This document shows positions 32,814-42,355 of a DNA stretch of 64,000 bases, in pieces; within the stretch, counting starts at the first letter, position 1; the number at the start of each line of letters is the position of its first letter. Under the pieces are notes generated by a model that saw nothing but the letters and a program-made list of their open reading frames with translations, made no database searches and was not told the DNA's origin. The stretch lies in contig JANQOU010000004.1 in the NCBI GenBank assembly GCA_028285585.1, positions 1-64,000 on the forward strand. Direction: 5' to 3'. The stretch comes from Acidimicrobiia bacterium (GTDB taxonomy: Bacteria; Actinomycetota; Acidimicrobiia; Spongiisociales; ZC4RG35). Both the position numbers and the translations under genes were made by a program.

Positions 32814-33789
32814 TTTTGGGTCGGAGGTGGTGGTCGAGTTTCTCCCAAATCTCGGGTTGAGCCAGCGTGCGTTTCATAGTGGTCAGAGTTCTCATGAAGG
32901 TCGGCACAGACCGCGCCGCGTCGAGTGGGTTGGGCCGTGATGCGTTCTGAACACTCGGAGAGGGGCGAAGCACGACAACGTCGCAATCGGGCCACTGTGA
33001 CCGGATCATCTCGACCTCGTCCTTGAGCGATTTCGAGCCGACACGGTCGAACACCTTCTCGTGGATGCGGGCCCGCTTCCGGGAGGTCTCTGCTGCCAAG
33101 GGAGCGATAACGAGTACCAGATCGAGCCGGTCGGAGCCCAGGACCAAGTCGGCGTGGGTCCCCGAAGACACACCACCGTCCACGTAGAGATTCCCATCGA
33201 TCTGATACGGGCGGAACACGAGAGGAACGGCCGAGGAGGCAGCAACCGCGTCCGCCAGCCCGACAGATGGTGCTGCCTCTGTGCCGAATGCAGTTCGACT
33301 GCCCGAGATGATGTCATGGGCGACGATCGCTGTTGACCGTTGTGGCCAACTGGAAGCTGCGTCCGTGCCGACGTGGCTCGTAACCCAGTCAGCGATGCCC
33401 CGAGCGTGATACGGAGCCGGCGAGCCCATGAAGAGGGTGAGCCCAGGTCTTCTCACACCCGGGACCAGCCCATGACGGAGCCATCGGGAGAGACTTCCCG
33501 AGGGGCCCTTGACGTATACGTGTCGACGGATTCTCTCTGTGACATCCGCCTTGCTGTCAGTTGGCCTGACCAGGGAGTCGAGAGTCAAAGCGTCGCTCCT
33601 GGCCAGAGCCGTGACGAAAGCCCCCGAAGATGTGCCGACCATCACATCGGCCTCGTTGGCGTTCCAGCCGGTTGCAAGCTCGAGTGCCATCAAAGCTGCC
33701 ATCTCGTAGGCGGCACCGGTGATGCCTCCGCCACCGAGGACGACGCCTACTCTGCTCCCAGACGGCCGACCGGGTCGAGGACTGTCCAC
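32791..33789 (-). CDS. Patatin-like phospholipase
   Basis: A 332-residue patatin-family lipid acyl hydrolase with the oxyanion loop GGGGITGAAYE (about 19-29), nucleophile S54 in GTSSGA and the dyad Asp in YVDGGVSSG near residue 210. No signal peptide or membrane helix is obvious. Bacterial patatins cut phospholipids or neutral lipids, or act as toxins. The C-terminal region has basic stretches (TMKRTLAQ, RPKTRKTVAR). It is convergent with popT and overlaps its end; a link through lipid metabolism is possible but unproven. Confidence 0.87.
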   Translation of the reverse strand: MDSPRPGRPSGSRVGVVLGGGGITGAAYEMAALMALELATGWNANEADVMVGTSSGAFVTALARSDALTLDSLVRPTDSKADVTERIRRHVYVKGPSGSLSRWLRHGLVPGVRRPGLTLFMGSPAPYHARGIADWVTSHVGTDAASSWPQRSTAIVAHDIISGSRTAFGTEAAPSVGLADAVAASSAVPLVFRPYQIDGNLYVDGGVSSGTHADLVLGSDRLDLVLVIAPLAAETSRKRARIHEKVFDRVGSKSLKDEVEMIRSQWPDCDVVVLRPSPSVQNASRPNPLDAARSVPTFMRTLTTMKRTLAQPEIWEKLDHHLRPKTRKTVAR

Positions 33790-33846
33790 TCAGGACACCA
33801 TAGGTCGACGACCTTGCCTAGAAGCCTGGCCGGCAGCTTGTGAGAG

Positions 33847-34056
33847 TCAGCCGAACACGCGGCCGCAGCCGTTGCAGCGGGCGTCGCGCTCGTCGGTGGG
33901 CGCGTAACACCAGGGACACGGGAGGTCGTCTCCTCGCTCGCCTCGTGATGCCATCACAAGACCTGGGTCTACACGGAACTTCTCACCGCCGCGGACCCCC
34001 TTGGCGAGTGCGAACAGTCCCGTGGTCGCCGTAGCCAATACAAAAGCTTCTAGCAC
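33847..34056 (-). CDS. Small zinc-ribbon protein
   Basis: A 69-residue protein starting at the GTG at 34056, which has AGGAG upstream; the longer upstream frame has no coding character. It has a short hydrophobic N-terminus (LEAFVLATATTGLFALA) and a C-terminal rubredoxin-like knuckle pair, CPWCYAPTDERDARCNGC, which should bind one zinc. Function unknown. It sits between the patatin and the phosphotransferase genes on the same strand. Confidence 0.62.
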   Translation of the reverse strand: MLEAFVLATATTGLFALAKGVRGGEKFRVDPGLVMASRGERGDDLPCPWCYAPTDERDARCNGCGRVFG

Positions 34057-34127
34057 TGTCCGTTCTCCTTGCCTGAGCGAAGGAGAAGCTAAAACGCGGC
34101 GACGTCGATTCCGCGGATTTACGCAGG

Positions 34128-34958
34128 TCAGGTGCCGAGTACTGCCTCGGTCAGGTCCGCTACGAGGTAGGAGAGGTCTCCGAGGCGGCCGTCTCGAACC
34201 TCCGCCGCATCCAGCATCATCATCGCCGAGTGGTACCCGACCCACGACCGGTAGCGGGACTCCGGCAGCTCGGCCGAGTAACCCTTGCGGAAGGCAGCAG
34301 CTGCGTCCTCACCGTGAACCTTTGCAAACTGCCACACAGCCAACGTGAGGTCCCATTCCGGGGGGCCGAGAGTGGCCCACTCCCAATCGGTGAGAGTCAC
34401 CGCACCTTCCTCGTCGACCACGAACTTGTTTGGGGTAGGGCGGGTATGTGATGGGACGGGCTCGGTCGCAAGCGGTGGATCGACATCGAGAGCCTTGTTG
34501 AGCACGGCCTGATCGAGGTCGAACCGGCGGCGGTAGCGGGCGAGACGTTCAATGGTCGAGCGGTAGTGGCTCAAGACGTAGTCGGCGTCGATTCCCACGG
34601 ACAAGTTGGTGATGTTGGCAGTGGCGTTGTGAACGTTGCGCAGTGTCGCTCCGGCAGACTCGATCATCTCGAGGTTCTTGGGCAGGTTGGACAGGTTCCA
34701 AGAGCCACCGTCGGTCATTTTCAACCACGCAACGTCAGCGGATGTGCCGTTGTTCTGGATTCTGGGGACGCCGGGCACACCCGCCAGTGCCTCGAGGGCA
34801 TGTCTTTCCCGTCGTTCCCGTGACGGCACCGGGTAGACCTTGATGATTGAAGTGTTGGCCTCGGTCTCATGGACGCGGAACACCTTGTTGGCACCCGCAG
34901 CCAGCTCACGTATCCGCGCGCTCGGATAGAGCCCTTCGACCAATCCCCTTGCGTCCAT
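34128..34958 (-). CDS. APH-fold phosphotransferase family protein with altered catalytic motif
   Basis: A 276-residue protein with the aminoglycoside phosphotransferase/choline kinase fold: N-lobe GANKVFRVHE and SIIKVYPVP (Lys40 as ATP-binding candidate), C-lobe SHTRPTPNKFVVDEEG and LTDWEWATLGPPEWDL. In the catalytic loop the family's H-x-D reads H171-T-R173, so the proton-accepting Asp is missing, although N177 and the metal Asp D191 remain. It may be inactive as a kinase or use another residue. It is divergent from thrS. Confidence 0.72.
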   Translation of the reverse strand: MDARGLVEGLYPSARIRELAAGANKVFRVHETEANTSIIKVYPVPSRERRERHALEALAGVPGVPRIQNNGTSADVAWLKMTDGGSWNLSNLPKNLEMIESAGATLRNVHNATANITNLSVGIDADYVLSHYRSTIERLARYRRRFDLDQAVLNKALDVDPPLATEPVPSHTRPTPNKFVVDEEGAVTLTDWEWATLGPPEWDLTLAVWQFAKVHGEDAAAAFRKGYSAELPESRYRSWVGYHSAMMMLDAAEVRDGRLGDLSYLVADLTEAVLGT

Positions 34959-35033
34959 TCCCTCGATACCCCTTGAAACATAAGGCGGCGAATACCAGCT
35001 GCCACCGAATTACTCTCCCGTCCAGGCTAGCGA

Positions 35034-36977
35034 GTGATTGGCGTGGCGATAGATCTGGAATATCCCGACAAAAAAGTGGTGTCGCACCCTGAAGGGGTCA
35101 CCGGTGCCGAGGTCGCGGCGTCGATCGGGCCTGGTCTCGCCAAAGCAGCCGTCGCCGTGAAGCTGAATGGCGAGTTGTACGACCTCGGGCACCCCATCAC
35201 GGAGAGTGGTGAGTTCGCGGTGGTCACACTCGAGTCCGCCGACGGCCTGCACATCCTTCGGCACTCATCCGCGCATGTGCTGGCCCAGGCGGTGCTGGAC
35301 ATCTACCCCGGAGCCACGTTTGCCATCGGCCCGGCGATCGAGGATGGCTTCTACTACGACTTTGAGGTGTCGGAGCCTTTTCAACCTGAGGATCTCGAGC
35401 GAATCGAGGTCCGAATGCAGGAGATCATCGCCGCCGACCAGAGCTTCGAGAGAGTCGCCATGACTCAGGGTGAGGCCCTCGATGTCTTCGCTGACCACAA
35501 GTTCAAGCTGGAGATCATCGAGAACGTCGACCCCTCCGAGATGGCGGGCTCCGAAGAGGTGACCGCCTACAAGAACGACGGCTTCATCGACCTTTGCCGA
35601 GGTCCTCATCTGCCGTCGACAAGGCGGATCCCGGCGGTGAAGCTGCTGCGCAGCTCAGGCGCGTATTGGCGCGGCGACCAGGACCGAGAGCAACTGCAAC
35701 GTATCTACGGGACGGCATGGCCTTCGAAGGGCGAGCTCGAGTCCTATCTGACCCGATTGGAGGAAGCCGAGAAACGCGATCACCGGAAGCTGGGGCCGGA
35801 GCTGGACCTGTACAGCTGGCCTGACCAGCTGGGCTCGGGGCTTGCCGTTTGGCATCCCAAGGGCGGACGATTGCGGAAGATCATCGAGGATCACAGTCGC
35901 GCGGTCCACGAGCAGTTCGGCTTCGACTTCGTTTTCACCCCTCACATTGGCAAGTCGGACCTCTGGTGGACTTCGGGGCACCTCGAGTACTACGCGGAGA
36001 ACATGTATGCGGGGATGCAGCATGAAGGTGATCCGGAGTATCGGGTCAAGCCGATGAATTGCCCGTTCCACGTGCTCATCTATGGGAGCAAGGGGCGGTC
36101 CTACCGGGAGCTTCCAATGCGACTGGGTGAGCTTGGCGGCGTCTACCGCTACGAGCAGTCGGGAGTGATTCACGGCTTGCTGCGCGCCCGCGGATTCACC
36201 CAGGACGACTCGCACACGTTTTGCACCGAGGATCAGATTCAGGACGAGTTGGTGCTCCACCTCGACTTCGTGCTGAAGTGGCTCCGGGACTTCGGGTTCG
36301 ACGAGTTCGAGGCCGATCTGAGCACCCGCCCTGAGAAGGCGATCGGCGATCCGCATCGATGGGAGGTCACCGAGAAGGCGCTGGCGGAGGCGCTCGAAAC
36401 TCGGTCGGTGCCCTATCAAGTGGCCGACGGTGAGGGGGCGTTCTACGGGCCCAAGATCGACGTCCACATCAAGGATGCCATTGGGAGGCGCTGGCAGTGC
36501 TCCACCATCCAACTCGACTTCAGCCTGCCGGAGAGGTTCGAGCTGGAGTACGTGACCTCCGACAACGCGGCCGAGCGTCCCTACATGATCCACTGTGCCA
36601 AAGCCGGGTCGATTGAGAGGTTCGCCGGGATCCTCGTAGAGCACTACGCAGGTGCCTTCCCGATGTGGCTTGCTCCGGAGCAGGTCTCGATTGTCCCGGT
36701 GGCCGACCGTCACGACGAGTACGCCAAATCAGTCAGGGAGCGGCTCAGCGACGCCGGGCTTCGTGCCCATGTCGACCTGTCGACTGAGACCGTTGGCGAC
36801 AAAATCCGGCGTGCGTTGACCCAAAAGCACCCGGCGGTGATCGTTGTTGGTGATGACGACGTGGAGAACGGGACCGTGGGCCTGCGTCTCTACGGTGAAG
36901 ACAGGGACACCAGGGGAGTCCCGTTGCCGGAGGCAACCAACCAACTGGTTGACTTGGCGAGGCGTCCGGCGCAATGA
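35034..36977 (+). CDS. thrS: Threonine-tRNA ligase
   Basis: A class II synthetase of 647 residues that charges tRNA-Thr. Domains in order are TGS (1-60), editing domain (RHSSAHVLAQAV, and DLCRGPHLPSTR near residue 190), catalytic core (GSGLAVWHPKGGRLRKIIED, MNCPFHVLIYGSKGRSYRELP, RGFTQDDSHTFCTE, motif 3 GSIERFAGILVEHY) and anticodon-binding domain (about 545-640). The GTG at 35034 is the outer start; a GTG at 35043 is also possible. It opens the conserved actinobacterial core block, and its stop overlaps the next gene (ATGA). Confidence 0.96.
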   Translation: MIGVAIDLEYPDKKVVSHPEGVTGAEVAASIGPGLAKAAVAVKLNGELYDLGHPITESGEFAVVTLESADGLHILRHSSAHVLAQAVLDIYPGATFAIGPAIEDGFYYDFEVSEPFQPEDLERIEVRMQEIIAADQSFERVAMTQGEALDVFADHKFKLEIIENVDPSEMAGSEEVTAYKNDGFIDLCRGPHLPSTRRIPAVKLLRSSGAYWRGDQDREQLQRIYGTAWPSKGELESYLTRLEEAEKRDHRKLGPELDLYSWPDQLGSGLAVWHPKGGRLRKIIEDHSRAVHEQFGFDFVFTPHIGKSDLWWTSGHLEYYAENMYAGMQHEGDPEYRVKPMNCPFHVLIYGSKGRSYRELPMRLGELGGVYRYEQSGVIHGLLRARGFTQDDSHTFCTEDQIQDELVLHLDFVLKWLRDFGFDEFEADLSTRPEKAIGDPHRWEVTEKALAEALETRSVPYQVADGEGAFYGPKIDVHIKDAIGRRWQCSTIQLDFSLPERFELEYVTSDNAAERPYMIHCAKAGSIERFAGILVEHYAGAFPMWLAPEQVSIVPVADRHDEYAKSVRERLSDAGLRAHVDLSTETVGDKIRRALTQKHPAVIVVGDDDVENGTVGLRLYGEDRDTRGVPLPEATNQLVDLARRPAQ

Positions 36978-37459
36978 GCGATCAAGAGCGGAGGATCGAC
37001 AGAGAGGGGATCCACATCGATCGCGATCTTGCCGATGAGATCGCCATCGAGGAGGAGCTCGACGCCAACGTCGTCGGCGCTTACCTTTTTCCGTCGCCGG
37101 CCCGACGTCGGATCGCAGCTTGGGTGCTGGTGGCGGCGGGTGTGATCGCGTTTCTCACGATCCCGGGCGGTTGGCCGGTGTCAATGGGGTTTCTCGGCTT
37201 GGCCGCATGGCAGTTTCTCTCTGCCTGGCCGTTGAACGTGGATGAGAACGAAGCGATGACGTTGGCCGGATCGGCCGTCGGATTCGCGGTGGGGCACGCA
37301 TCGGCTGCGGTCCGGTTCCACGGTTTGCGGTCGCGGCCCCGGTGGGCGGTACTCGTCTATGCGGCCACGGAGCCACCTGATCAGCGTGCTCTGGTGGTGG
37401 TGGATGCAGTCAGCGGTGAGACCGGCGACGTCTATGTGGAGGACATCGAGCCGGTCTGA
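36974..37459 (+). CDS. Hypothetical membrane protein coupled to thrS
   Basis: A 161-residue protein, no family recognised. It has an acidic N-terminal third (DRDLADEIAIEEELDANV), two hydrophobic segments (AAWVLVAAGVIAFLTIPGG and VSMGFLGLAAWQFLSAWPL) and a soluble C-terminal part (PRWAVLVYAATEPPDQRALVVVDAVSGETGDVYVEDIE). Translation is coupled to thrS by the ATGA overlap. The place filled by a HIT-family hydrolase gene after thrS in mycobacteria is taken by this gene. Confidence 0.7.
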   Translation: MSDQERRIDREGIHIDRDLADEIAIEEELDANVVGAYLFPSPARRRIAAWVLVAAGVIAFLTIPGGWPVSMGFLGLAAWQFLSAWPLNVDENEAMTLAGSAVGFAVGHASAAVRFHGLRSRPRWAVLVYAATEPPDQRALVVVDAVSGETGDVYVEDIEPV

Positions 37460-37473
37460 CGGTCTCTCGCCGG

Positions 37474-38757
37474 TTACCGATCCTCGATGGAGACGTAGTC
37501 CCTCAGGGGTTCTCCCGTGTAGAGCTGACGGGGGCGGAAGATGCGCGTGCTTGGATCGGCGGCCAACTCACGCCATTGCGCCAGCCAGCCCGGCAGGCGG
37601 CCGAGAGCGAAGAGGACTGTGAACATGTCGGTCGGGAATCCCATCGCCCGATAGATGATCCCTGAGTAGAAGTCGACATTGGGGTAGAGGTTGCGCTCGA
37701 CGAAGTACTCGTCGGAGAGAGCCACTTCTTCTAAGCGGAGCGCGATGTCCAGAAGCGGATCGTCGACGCCCAATGCGTCCAGGACATCTTCGGCAGCCTT
37801 CTTGATGATCCTGGCCCTGGGATCGAAGTTCTTGTACACCCTGTGCCCGAATCCCATCAGGCGGAAGGGGTCGCTCTTGTCTTTGGCGCGCTTCACCACC
37901 GTGTCGATGTCCTCGCCGCTCGCGTAGATCCCCTCCAGCATCTCGAGGACAGCTTGGTTGGCACCGCCATGCAGCGGCCCGGACAGTGCGTGGATGCCGG
38001 CCGCCACCGAGCTGAAGATGTTGGCGTGGCCGGAACCGACGAGGCGGACCGCCGAAGCCGAGCAGTTCTGGCCATGATCAGCATGGAGAATCAACAGCAT
38101 GTTGAGAGCGTTGGTGAGAACCGGGTCGGGCGCGTAGTCCTCCGCCGGCACCGAGAACATCATCTTCAGGAAGTTCGAGGAGTAGTCGAGGTCGTTGTCC
38201 GGGTACACGTACGGCTGGTGCACCGAGTATTTGTAGGACCAGGCGATCATCGTTGGCGTTTTTGCGATGAGCCTTCTCGAGCTGATGTCGACCGCATCGG
38301 CATCGAGTGGGTCGAGGGCATCGGGGTAGTAGGTGGCCAAAGCGGAGGTGGCAGACGCCAGGATCTGCATCGGGTGTGCGGTGTTGGGGAACGCCTCAAA
38401 CAGATGTTTCACGTCCTCGCGCAGCAGCGTGTGCAGGGTGATTGCCTCGACGTAGCTCTCCAACTCGGCCTTGTTCGGAAGTTCGCCGTATTGGAGCAGG
38501 TAGGCGACCTCCAAGAAGGTGGCGCTCTCCGCCAGCTGCTCGATCGAGTACCCGCGGTACCGCAGAATCCCACTCTCACCGTCGATGTAGGAGACGGTGG
38601 AGTGGCCCTCGGCGGTGTTGCCGAAGCCTTTGTCCAGGGTCACCATCCCCATCTCGGTGCGCAGCTTGCCAATGTCCACAGCGGTCTCTCCCTCGGTTCC
38701 CACATAGGTGGGGAGGGTGAGCTCTTTGTCTCCATGACGGATAACCGCGTCGGGCAT
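37474..38757 (-). CDS. gltA: Citrate synthase
   Basis: A 427-residue hexameric-type citrate synthase that condenses acetyl-CoA with oxaloacetate in the TCA cycle. Catalytic regions are visible: NCSASAVRLVGSGHANIFSS, His in SGPLHGGANQAV, His in LMGFGHRVYKNFDPRA and the downstream Asp in VDFYSGIIYRAMGFP. The N-terminal beta domain (LPTYVGTEGETAVDIGKL) is the type seen in GltA1-like enzymes of Gram-negative and actinobacterial species. It follows fusA2 by 19 bases on the same strand. The ATG has AAGGAAG upstream. Confidence 0.96.
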   Translation of the reverse strand: MPDAVIRHGDKELTLPTYVGTEGETAVDIGKLRTEMGMVTLDKGFGNTAEGHSTVSYIDGESGILRYRGYSIEQLAESATFLEVAYLLQYGELPNKAELESYVEAITLHTLLREDVKHLFEAFPNTAHPMQILASATSALATYYPDALDPLDADAVDISSRRLIAKTPTMIAWSYKYSVHQPYVYPDNDLDYSSNFLKMMFSVPAEDYAPDPVLTNALNMLLILHADHGQNCSASAVRLVGSGHANIFSSVAAGIHALSGPLHGGANQAVLEMLEGIYASGEDIDTVVKRAKDKSDPFRLMGFGHRVYKNFDPRARIIKKAAEDVLDALGVDDPLLDIALRLEEVALSDEYFVERNLYPNVDFYSGIIYRAMGFPTDMFTVLFALGRLPGWLAQWRELAADPSTRIFRPRQLYTGEPLRDYVSIEDR

Positions 38758-38776
38758 CAGCTTCCTTTCTCTGCCG

Positions 38777-40825
38777 CTATTCGTCTGAGGATTTGGCGGC
38801 TGCGATTACGGCTTGGGCCTCACTATGGGGCACTTCGGCGTAATGGTCGAATTCGACCTCAAAGGTACCTCGCCCCGAGGTCAATGAGCGAAGCTCGGCT
38901 GCGTACTGCTGGATCTCCGCCATCGGCACCTCGGCAGCGACCGAGCGAAGGTTGCCTTCACCTTCCATCCCAAGCACGCGACCCCGCTTGGAGTTGATGT
39001 CGCCCATCACATCTCCGAGATAGGCCTCCGGCACTGTCACCTGGACTTTCATCACCGGCTCGAGGAGCACGGGCCTCAGCTTGTCACCCGCAGCTCTGAG
39101 GGCCTGGATCCCCGCCATGCGGAAGGACATCTCGTCAGAGTCGACCGAGTGGTACTTGCCGTCATACACCTCGGCAGAGATGTCGACAACGGGGTAGCCG
39201 GCGAGAATGCCTCGCGCCAAGGCCTCTTGAACGCCTTTGTTGACGGCCGGTATGAACCCGCGAGGGATGGACCCGCCTTTGATCGAGTCGACGAACTCGT
39301 AGCCACTCCCTCTGGGCAACGGCGAGAAACGGAGCATCGCCACTCCGAACTGGCCGCGGCCACCCGACTGTTTCTTGTGCTTTCCTTCGGCCTCGGCTGA
39401 CCCGGTAATCGACTCCCGGTAGGGGATGGTGGGGAGTGCGGAATCGATCTCGACGCCGAACATCCGATTGATGCGGGCGAGAGTCACGTCGAGGTGGGTG
39501 TCACCGAGCCCGGCAAGGATGGTCTCTCCGGTCTCGGCTCGCCGGTCGACGTTCACGGTCGGGTCGGACTCCTCGATGCGGTGCAACGCTGTTGACAGCT
39601 TCTCGTCGTCGTGATGTGAACGAGGAGTGATCGCGATCTCGGCCACCGGCTTCGGGTACACCACCGGGGTGATGGCTGCATCGAGCCCCTGTGCGCGAAG
39701 GGTGTCGCCAGGGTGGAGATCCTCGACCTTGGCAACAGCGCCAATCCCGCCGACGGGCAGCTCTGTGACGTCGTGATGATCTTTGCCTTGCAGCTTGAAG
39801 AGGTTGTGCAGCCGTACCTTCCCACCACGGGCCAGCTCCAGCTCCTGGTCGGCTTTGGCTGTCCCCGAGAAGATCCTGAACAGTGAGATCCTGCCGACGA
39901 AAGGGTCGGAGATGGTCTTGAAAACGTAGGCGAGCAGTGGGCCGTCTGCTGAAGGTGCACCTGCTTCGCCGGCCTGCAGCGGTGGCATGTTCCGCTCCAA
40001 GGGGTTCGGCCCGTAGTCGACGATGAACTCGAACAGGGTGTCGATACCGACCAGCTTGTCCGCCGATGTCACCAACACCGGCTGGATGTCGCCGCTGACG
40101 ATCCCGCTGTGAACGGTTGAGACGATCTTCTCGCGTGAGGGCTCTTTGCCTTCGAAGTAAGCCTCCATCATCTCGTCGTCGGTCTCGACCACGGTCTCGA
40201 TGAGCGCGGTGTGCGCCGCGTGCACCCGCTCTTCAACACTCTCGGGAAGGTCGACGAGGGCCCCGTTCTTGTCTCCCGAGTACTCGTATGCGCGCTCACT
40301 GGCGACTCGGACCAGCCCTCGGAGGTCGTTCTCTTCTCCGATTGGCACCTGGATCGGGGCAATAGCCTTGCCAAAAGCAGTCCTGAGTTGGGCCAGCGTG
40401 CCCTCGAAGTCGGCGCGTTCTCGGTCGAGTTTTGTGATCACGACGGCGCGAGGGATTCCTTCATCGCCCGCGAGAGCCCAAAGCTGCTCTGTCTGAACTT
40501 CCACGCCATCGACTGCCGAGACGCAGAAGAGAGCCATGTCGGCTGCTCGGAGCCCGGAACGGGCGTCACCGACGAAGTCGCTGGACCCTGGGGTGTCGAT
40601 GATGTTGACCCGAGTCCCCTTCCAGTCGACGGTGCCAACGGAGAGGCCGAGTGAGATCTCGCGCTCGGTCTCTTCAGGCTCGTGGTCGAAGGTCGTTGTT
40701 CCCTGCTCGACCGAGCCCATGCGGTTGACCGCGCCACCGACGTAGAGGAGAGCCTCGCCCAGGGTCGTCTTCCCGCTGCCCCCATGACCGACCAGGGCGA
40801 TGTTGCGAACCTTCTCAGGAACCAC
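38777..40825 (-). CDS. fusA2: Elongation factor G-like GTPase (EF-G2)
   Basis: A 682-residue translational GTPase of the EF-G2 group found beside normal EF-G in actinobacteria. The G domain has G1 GHGGSGKTTL (about 13-22), switch II DTPGSSDFVGD and NKxD replaced by ITKLDRE. Domains II-V follow (PFVGRISLFRIFSG, HLDVTLARINRMFGVEI, KKQSGGRGQFGVAMLRFSP, VMKVQVTVPEAYLGDVMGD, FEVEFDHYAEVP). Mycobacterial EF-G2 binds GTP but does not support translocation, so its role is open. It is probably co-transcribed with gltA. Confidence 0.92.
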   Translation of the reverse strand: MVPEKVRNIALVGHGGSGKTTLGEALLYVGGAVNRMGSVEQGTTTFDHEPEETEREISLGLSVGTVDWKGTRVNIIDTPGSSDFVGDARSGLRAADMALFCVSAVDGVEVQTEQLWALAGDEGIPRAVVITKLDRERADFEGTLAQLRTAFGKAIAPIQVPIGEENDLRGLVRVASERAYEYSGDKNGALVDLPESVEERVHAAHTALIETVVETDDEMMEAYFEGKEPSREKIVSTVHSGIVSGDIQPVLVTSADKLVGIDTLFEFIVDYGPNPLERNMPPLQAGEAGAPSADGPLLAYVFKTISDPFVGRISLFRIFSGTAKADQELELARGGKVRLHNLFKLQGKDHHDVTELPVGGIGAVAKVEDLHPGDTLRAQGLDAAITPVVYPKPVAEIAITPRSHHDDEKLSTALHRIEESDPTVNVDRRAETGETILAGLGDTHLDVTLARINRMFGVEIDSALPTIPYRESITGSAEAEGKHKKQSGGRGQFGVAMLRFSPLPRGSGYEFVDSIKGGSIPRGFIPAVNKGVQEALARGILAGYPVVDISAEVYDGKYHSVDSDEMSFRMAGIQALRAAGDKLRPVLLEPVMKVQVTVPEAYLGDVMGDINSKRGRVLGMEGEGNLRSVAAEVPMAEIQQYAAELRSLTSGRGTFEVEFDHYAEVPHSEAQAVIAAAKSSDE

Positions 40826-40904
40826 GTGACCTCCTTGTTGATAGAACCGCCGATCCTAACCCTGGTTCTGGCAGGCCTCCCCAGGCGGCTGCTACTTTCA
40901 GGTC

Positions 40905-41477
40905 GTGATCGACATGAGGGTCCGGCCGCATGTGACCCGCTATCTCGATGTGATCGGCCGTGGTCTGGCTCGGCTCAGGGCGACACCCACCTTCATGACT
41001 GCCCTCGGCCTGGTCATCGTGGTGGTCGGAAGCGTCATGATCGCTACCGGGCGGCTCCGCAGCGGAGGGATCGTGGTGGCTGCAGGTTCTCTGCTCGACG
41101 GCCTCGATGGGGCGGTCGCGCGCGCAACCGGCAGGGTGACTCAAAAAGGGGCTTTCCTCGACTCGGTGTTCGATCGCCTGGGTGAAGTGGCAGCCTTCGC
41201 GGCTCTGGCTTTCGCTCGAGCCGGTGAGGCACGTGAGCTCCTGCTGATCGTGGTCGCACTGGGAGGTGCCGTGCTGGTTCCGTATCTGAGGGCTCGTGCA
41301 GAGGGTCACGGGATCGACGGCCGAGGCGGGCTGATGGGCCGCTCCGAGCGGCTCATCCTCTTCTGTGGCGGGTTGATCCTGTTCCCGGCCTATATCGAGG
41401 GGATGCTCTGGATATTCGTGTTCCTGGTCTGGCTCACGGTGATCACTCGCTTCGTCAACACCTACCGTTCGATCTGA
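40905..41477 (+). CDS. pgsA: CDP-alcohol phosphatidyltransferase, likely phosphatidylinositol phosphate synthase
   Basis: A 190-residue membrane enzyme with about six hydrophobic segments and the full CDP-alcohol motif D65-xx-D68-G-xx-A72-R73...G82-xxx-D86-xxx-D90 (LLDGLDGAVARA, GAFLDSVFDR). By synteny (next to an acyltransferase and PimA) it matches the mycobacterial PgsA1 gene that makes phosphatidylinositol phosphate from CDP-diacylglycerol and inositol phosphate. The next gene starts on its stop codon (TGATG). GTG 40905 is used; ATG 40914 is an alternative. Confidence 0.88.
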   Translation: MIDMRVRPHVTRYLDVIGRGLARLRATPTFMTALGLVIVVVGSVMIATGRLRSGGIVVAAGSLLDGLDGAVARATGRVTQKGAFLDSVFDRLGEVAAFAALAFARAGEARELLLIVVALGGAVLVPYLRARAEGHGIDGRGGLMGRSERLILFCGGLILFPAYIEGMLWIFVFLVWLTVITRFVNTYRSI

Positions 41478-42355
41478 TGAGGGATCTCCTCGGGTATCTG
41501 GCGCTGCGCGCCGGGGTTGGCCTGCTGGGTCTCCTTCCTGAGCGGGTGATGCGATCGGCTGGGAACGCCGGTGGGCGTTTGTGGGCTTGGCTCGATCGAG
41601 GGCGTCGGCTCATGGCTCGCCGTCACATGTCACGAGTGCTTGGCGAAGATGCCGATGTCGACAACGCAGCTACCGCAGTGATGAGGTCCTATGGTCGCTA
41701 TTGGGCTGAGGCCCTCTGGGTGCGAGGCCGTCGAGTCCCGGGGATGCTCGCTGCGACCGAAGTGGACGGGCTCGAGCGTGTGATCAGAGCTCACGCCGAG
41801 GGCAACGGAATGATCTACGCGCTGCCTCACATGGGGAACTGGGAGGCAGCGGCTCCAATCGCAGTGTCGAGGGGAATCCCCGTGGTAGCGGTTGCAGAGG
41901 TGCTGTCCAACAAACGAATCACCGATTGGTTCACCAGGATGCGGGCTGAGTTCGGGATCGAGATCGTGCTCGCCACCGGGTCGCTGCAGGTGATGCGTGC
42001 TCTGGAGAAGGCCATCGCGGACAACAAGGCAGTGGCTCTGCTGTCAGATCGTGACTTGAAGGGACGCGGCATCGAAGTCGAGTTCTTCGGCGAGAAGACG
42101 ACCATGCCCGCGGGCCCCGCCACACTTGCCATCAAGACAGGCGCACCTCTGTACCCGGTGGCGTGCTATTTCACGGATCAGGGGTACAGGGTGGTGGTTC
42201 GCCCGTCGCTACCTGTCCCGGAGGAGGGGTCGCGGTCCGACAAAGTGCGTGCAATGACCCAGGACCTGGCCGACGAGTTGGAGTCGTTGATCCGTGAGGT
42301 GCCGGACCAGTGGCACCTGGTGGTTCCGAACTGGCCGTCGGACAAGGACGTCTGA
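41477..42355 (+). CDS. Phosphatidylinositol mannoside acyltransferase-like (LpxL/HtrB family)
   Basis: A 292-residue membrane-associated acyltransferase. The HX4E catalytic motif is H118-MGNW-E123 in LPHMGNWEAAAP; other family stretches are LSDRDLKGRGIEVEFFGE and MPAGPATLAIKTGAPLYPV. In mycobacteria the gene in this place (PatA) puts palmitate on the mannose of PIM1. Its ATG overlaps the pgsA stop and its stop overlaps the pimA start, so the three genes are tightly coupled. Confidence 0.88.
   Translation: MRDLLGYLALRAGVGLLGLLPERVMRSAGNAGGRLWAWLDRGRRLMARRHMSRVLGEDADVDNAATAVMRSYGRYWAEALWVRGRRVPGMLAATEVDGLERVIRAHAEGNGMIYALPHMGNWEAAAPIAVSRGIPVVAVAEVLSNKRITDWFTRMRAEFGIEIVLATGSLQVMRALEKAIADNKAVALLSDRDLKGRGIEVEFFGEKTTMPAGPATLAIKTGAPLYPVACYFTDQGYRVVVRPSLPVPEEGSRSDKVRAMTQDLADELESLIREVPDQWHLVVPNWPSDKDV

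Noticed and set aside
35655..36713. 352-codon open frame antisense to thrS
   Set aside because: Antisense shadow of the synthetase core; composition mirrors thrS codons.
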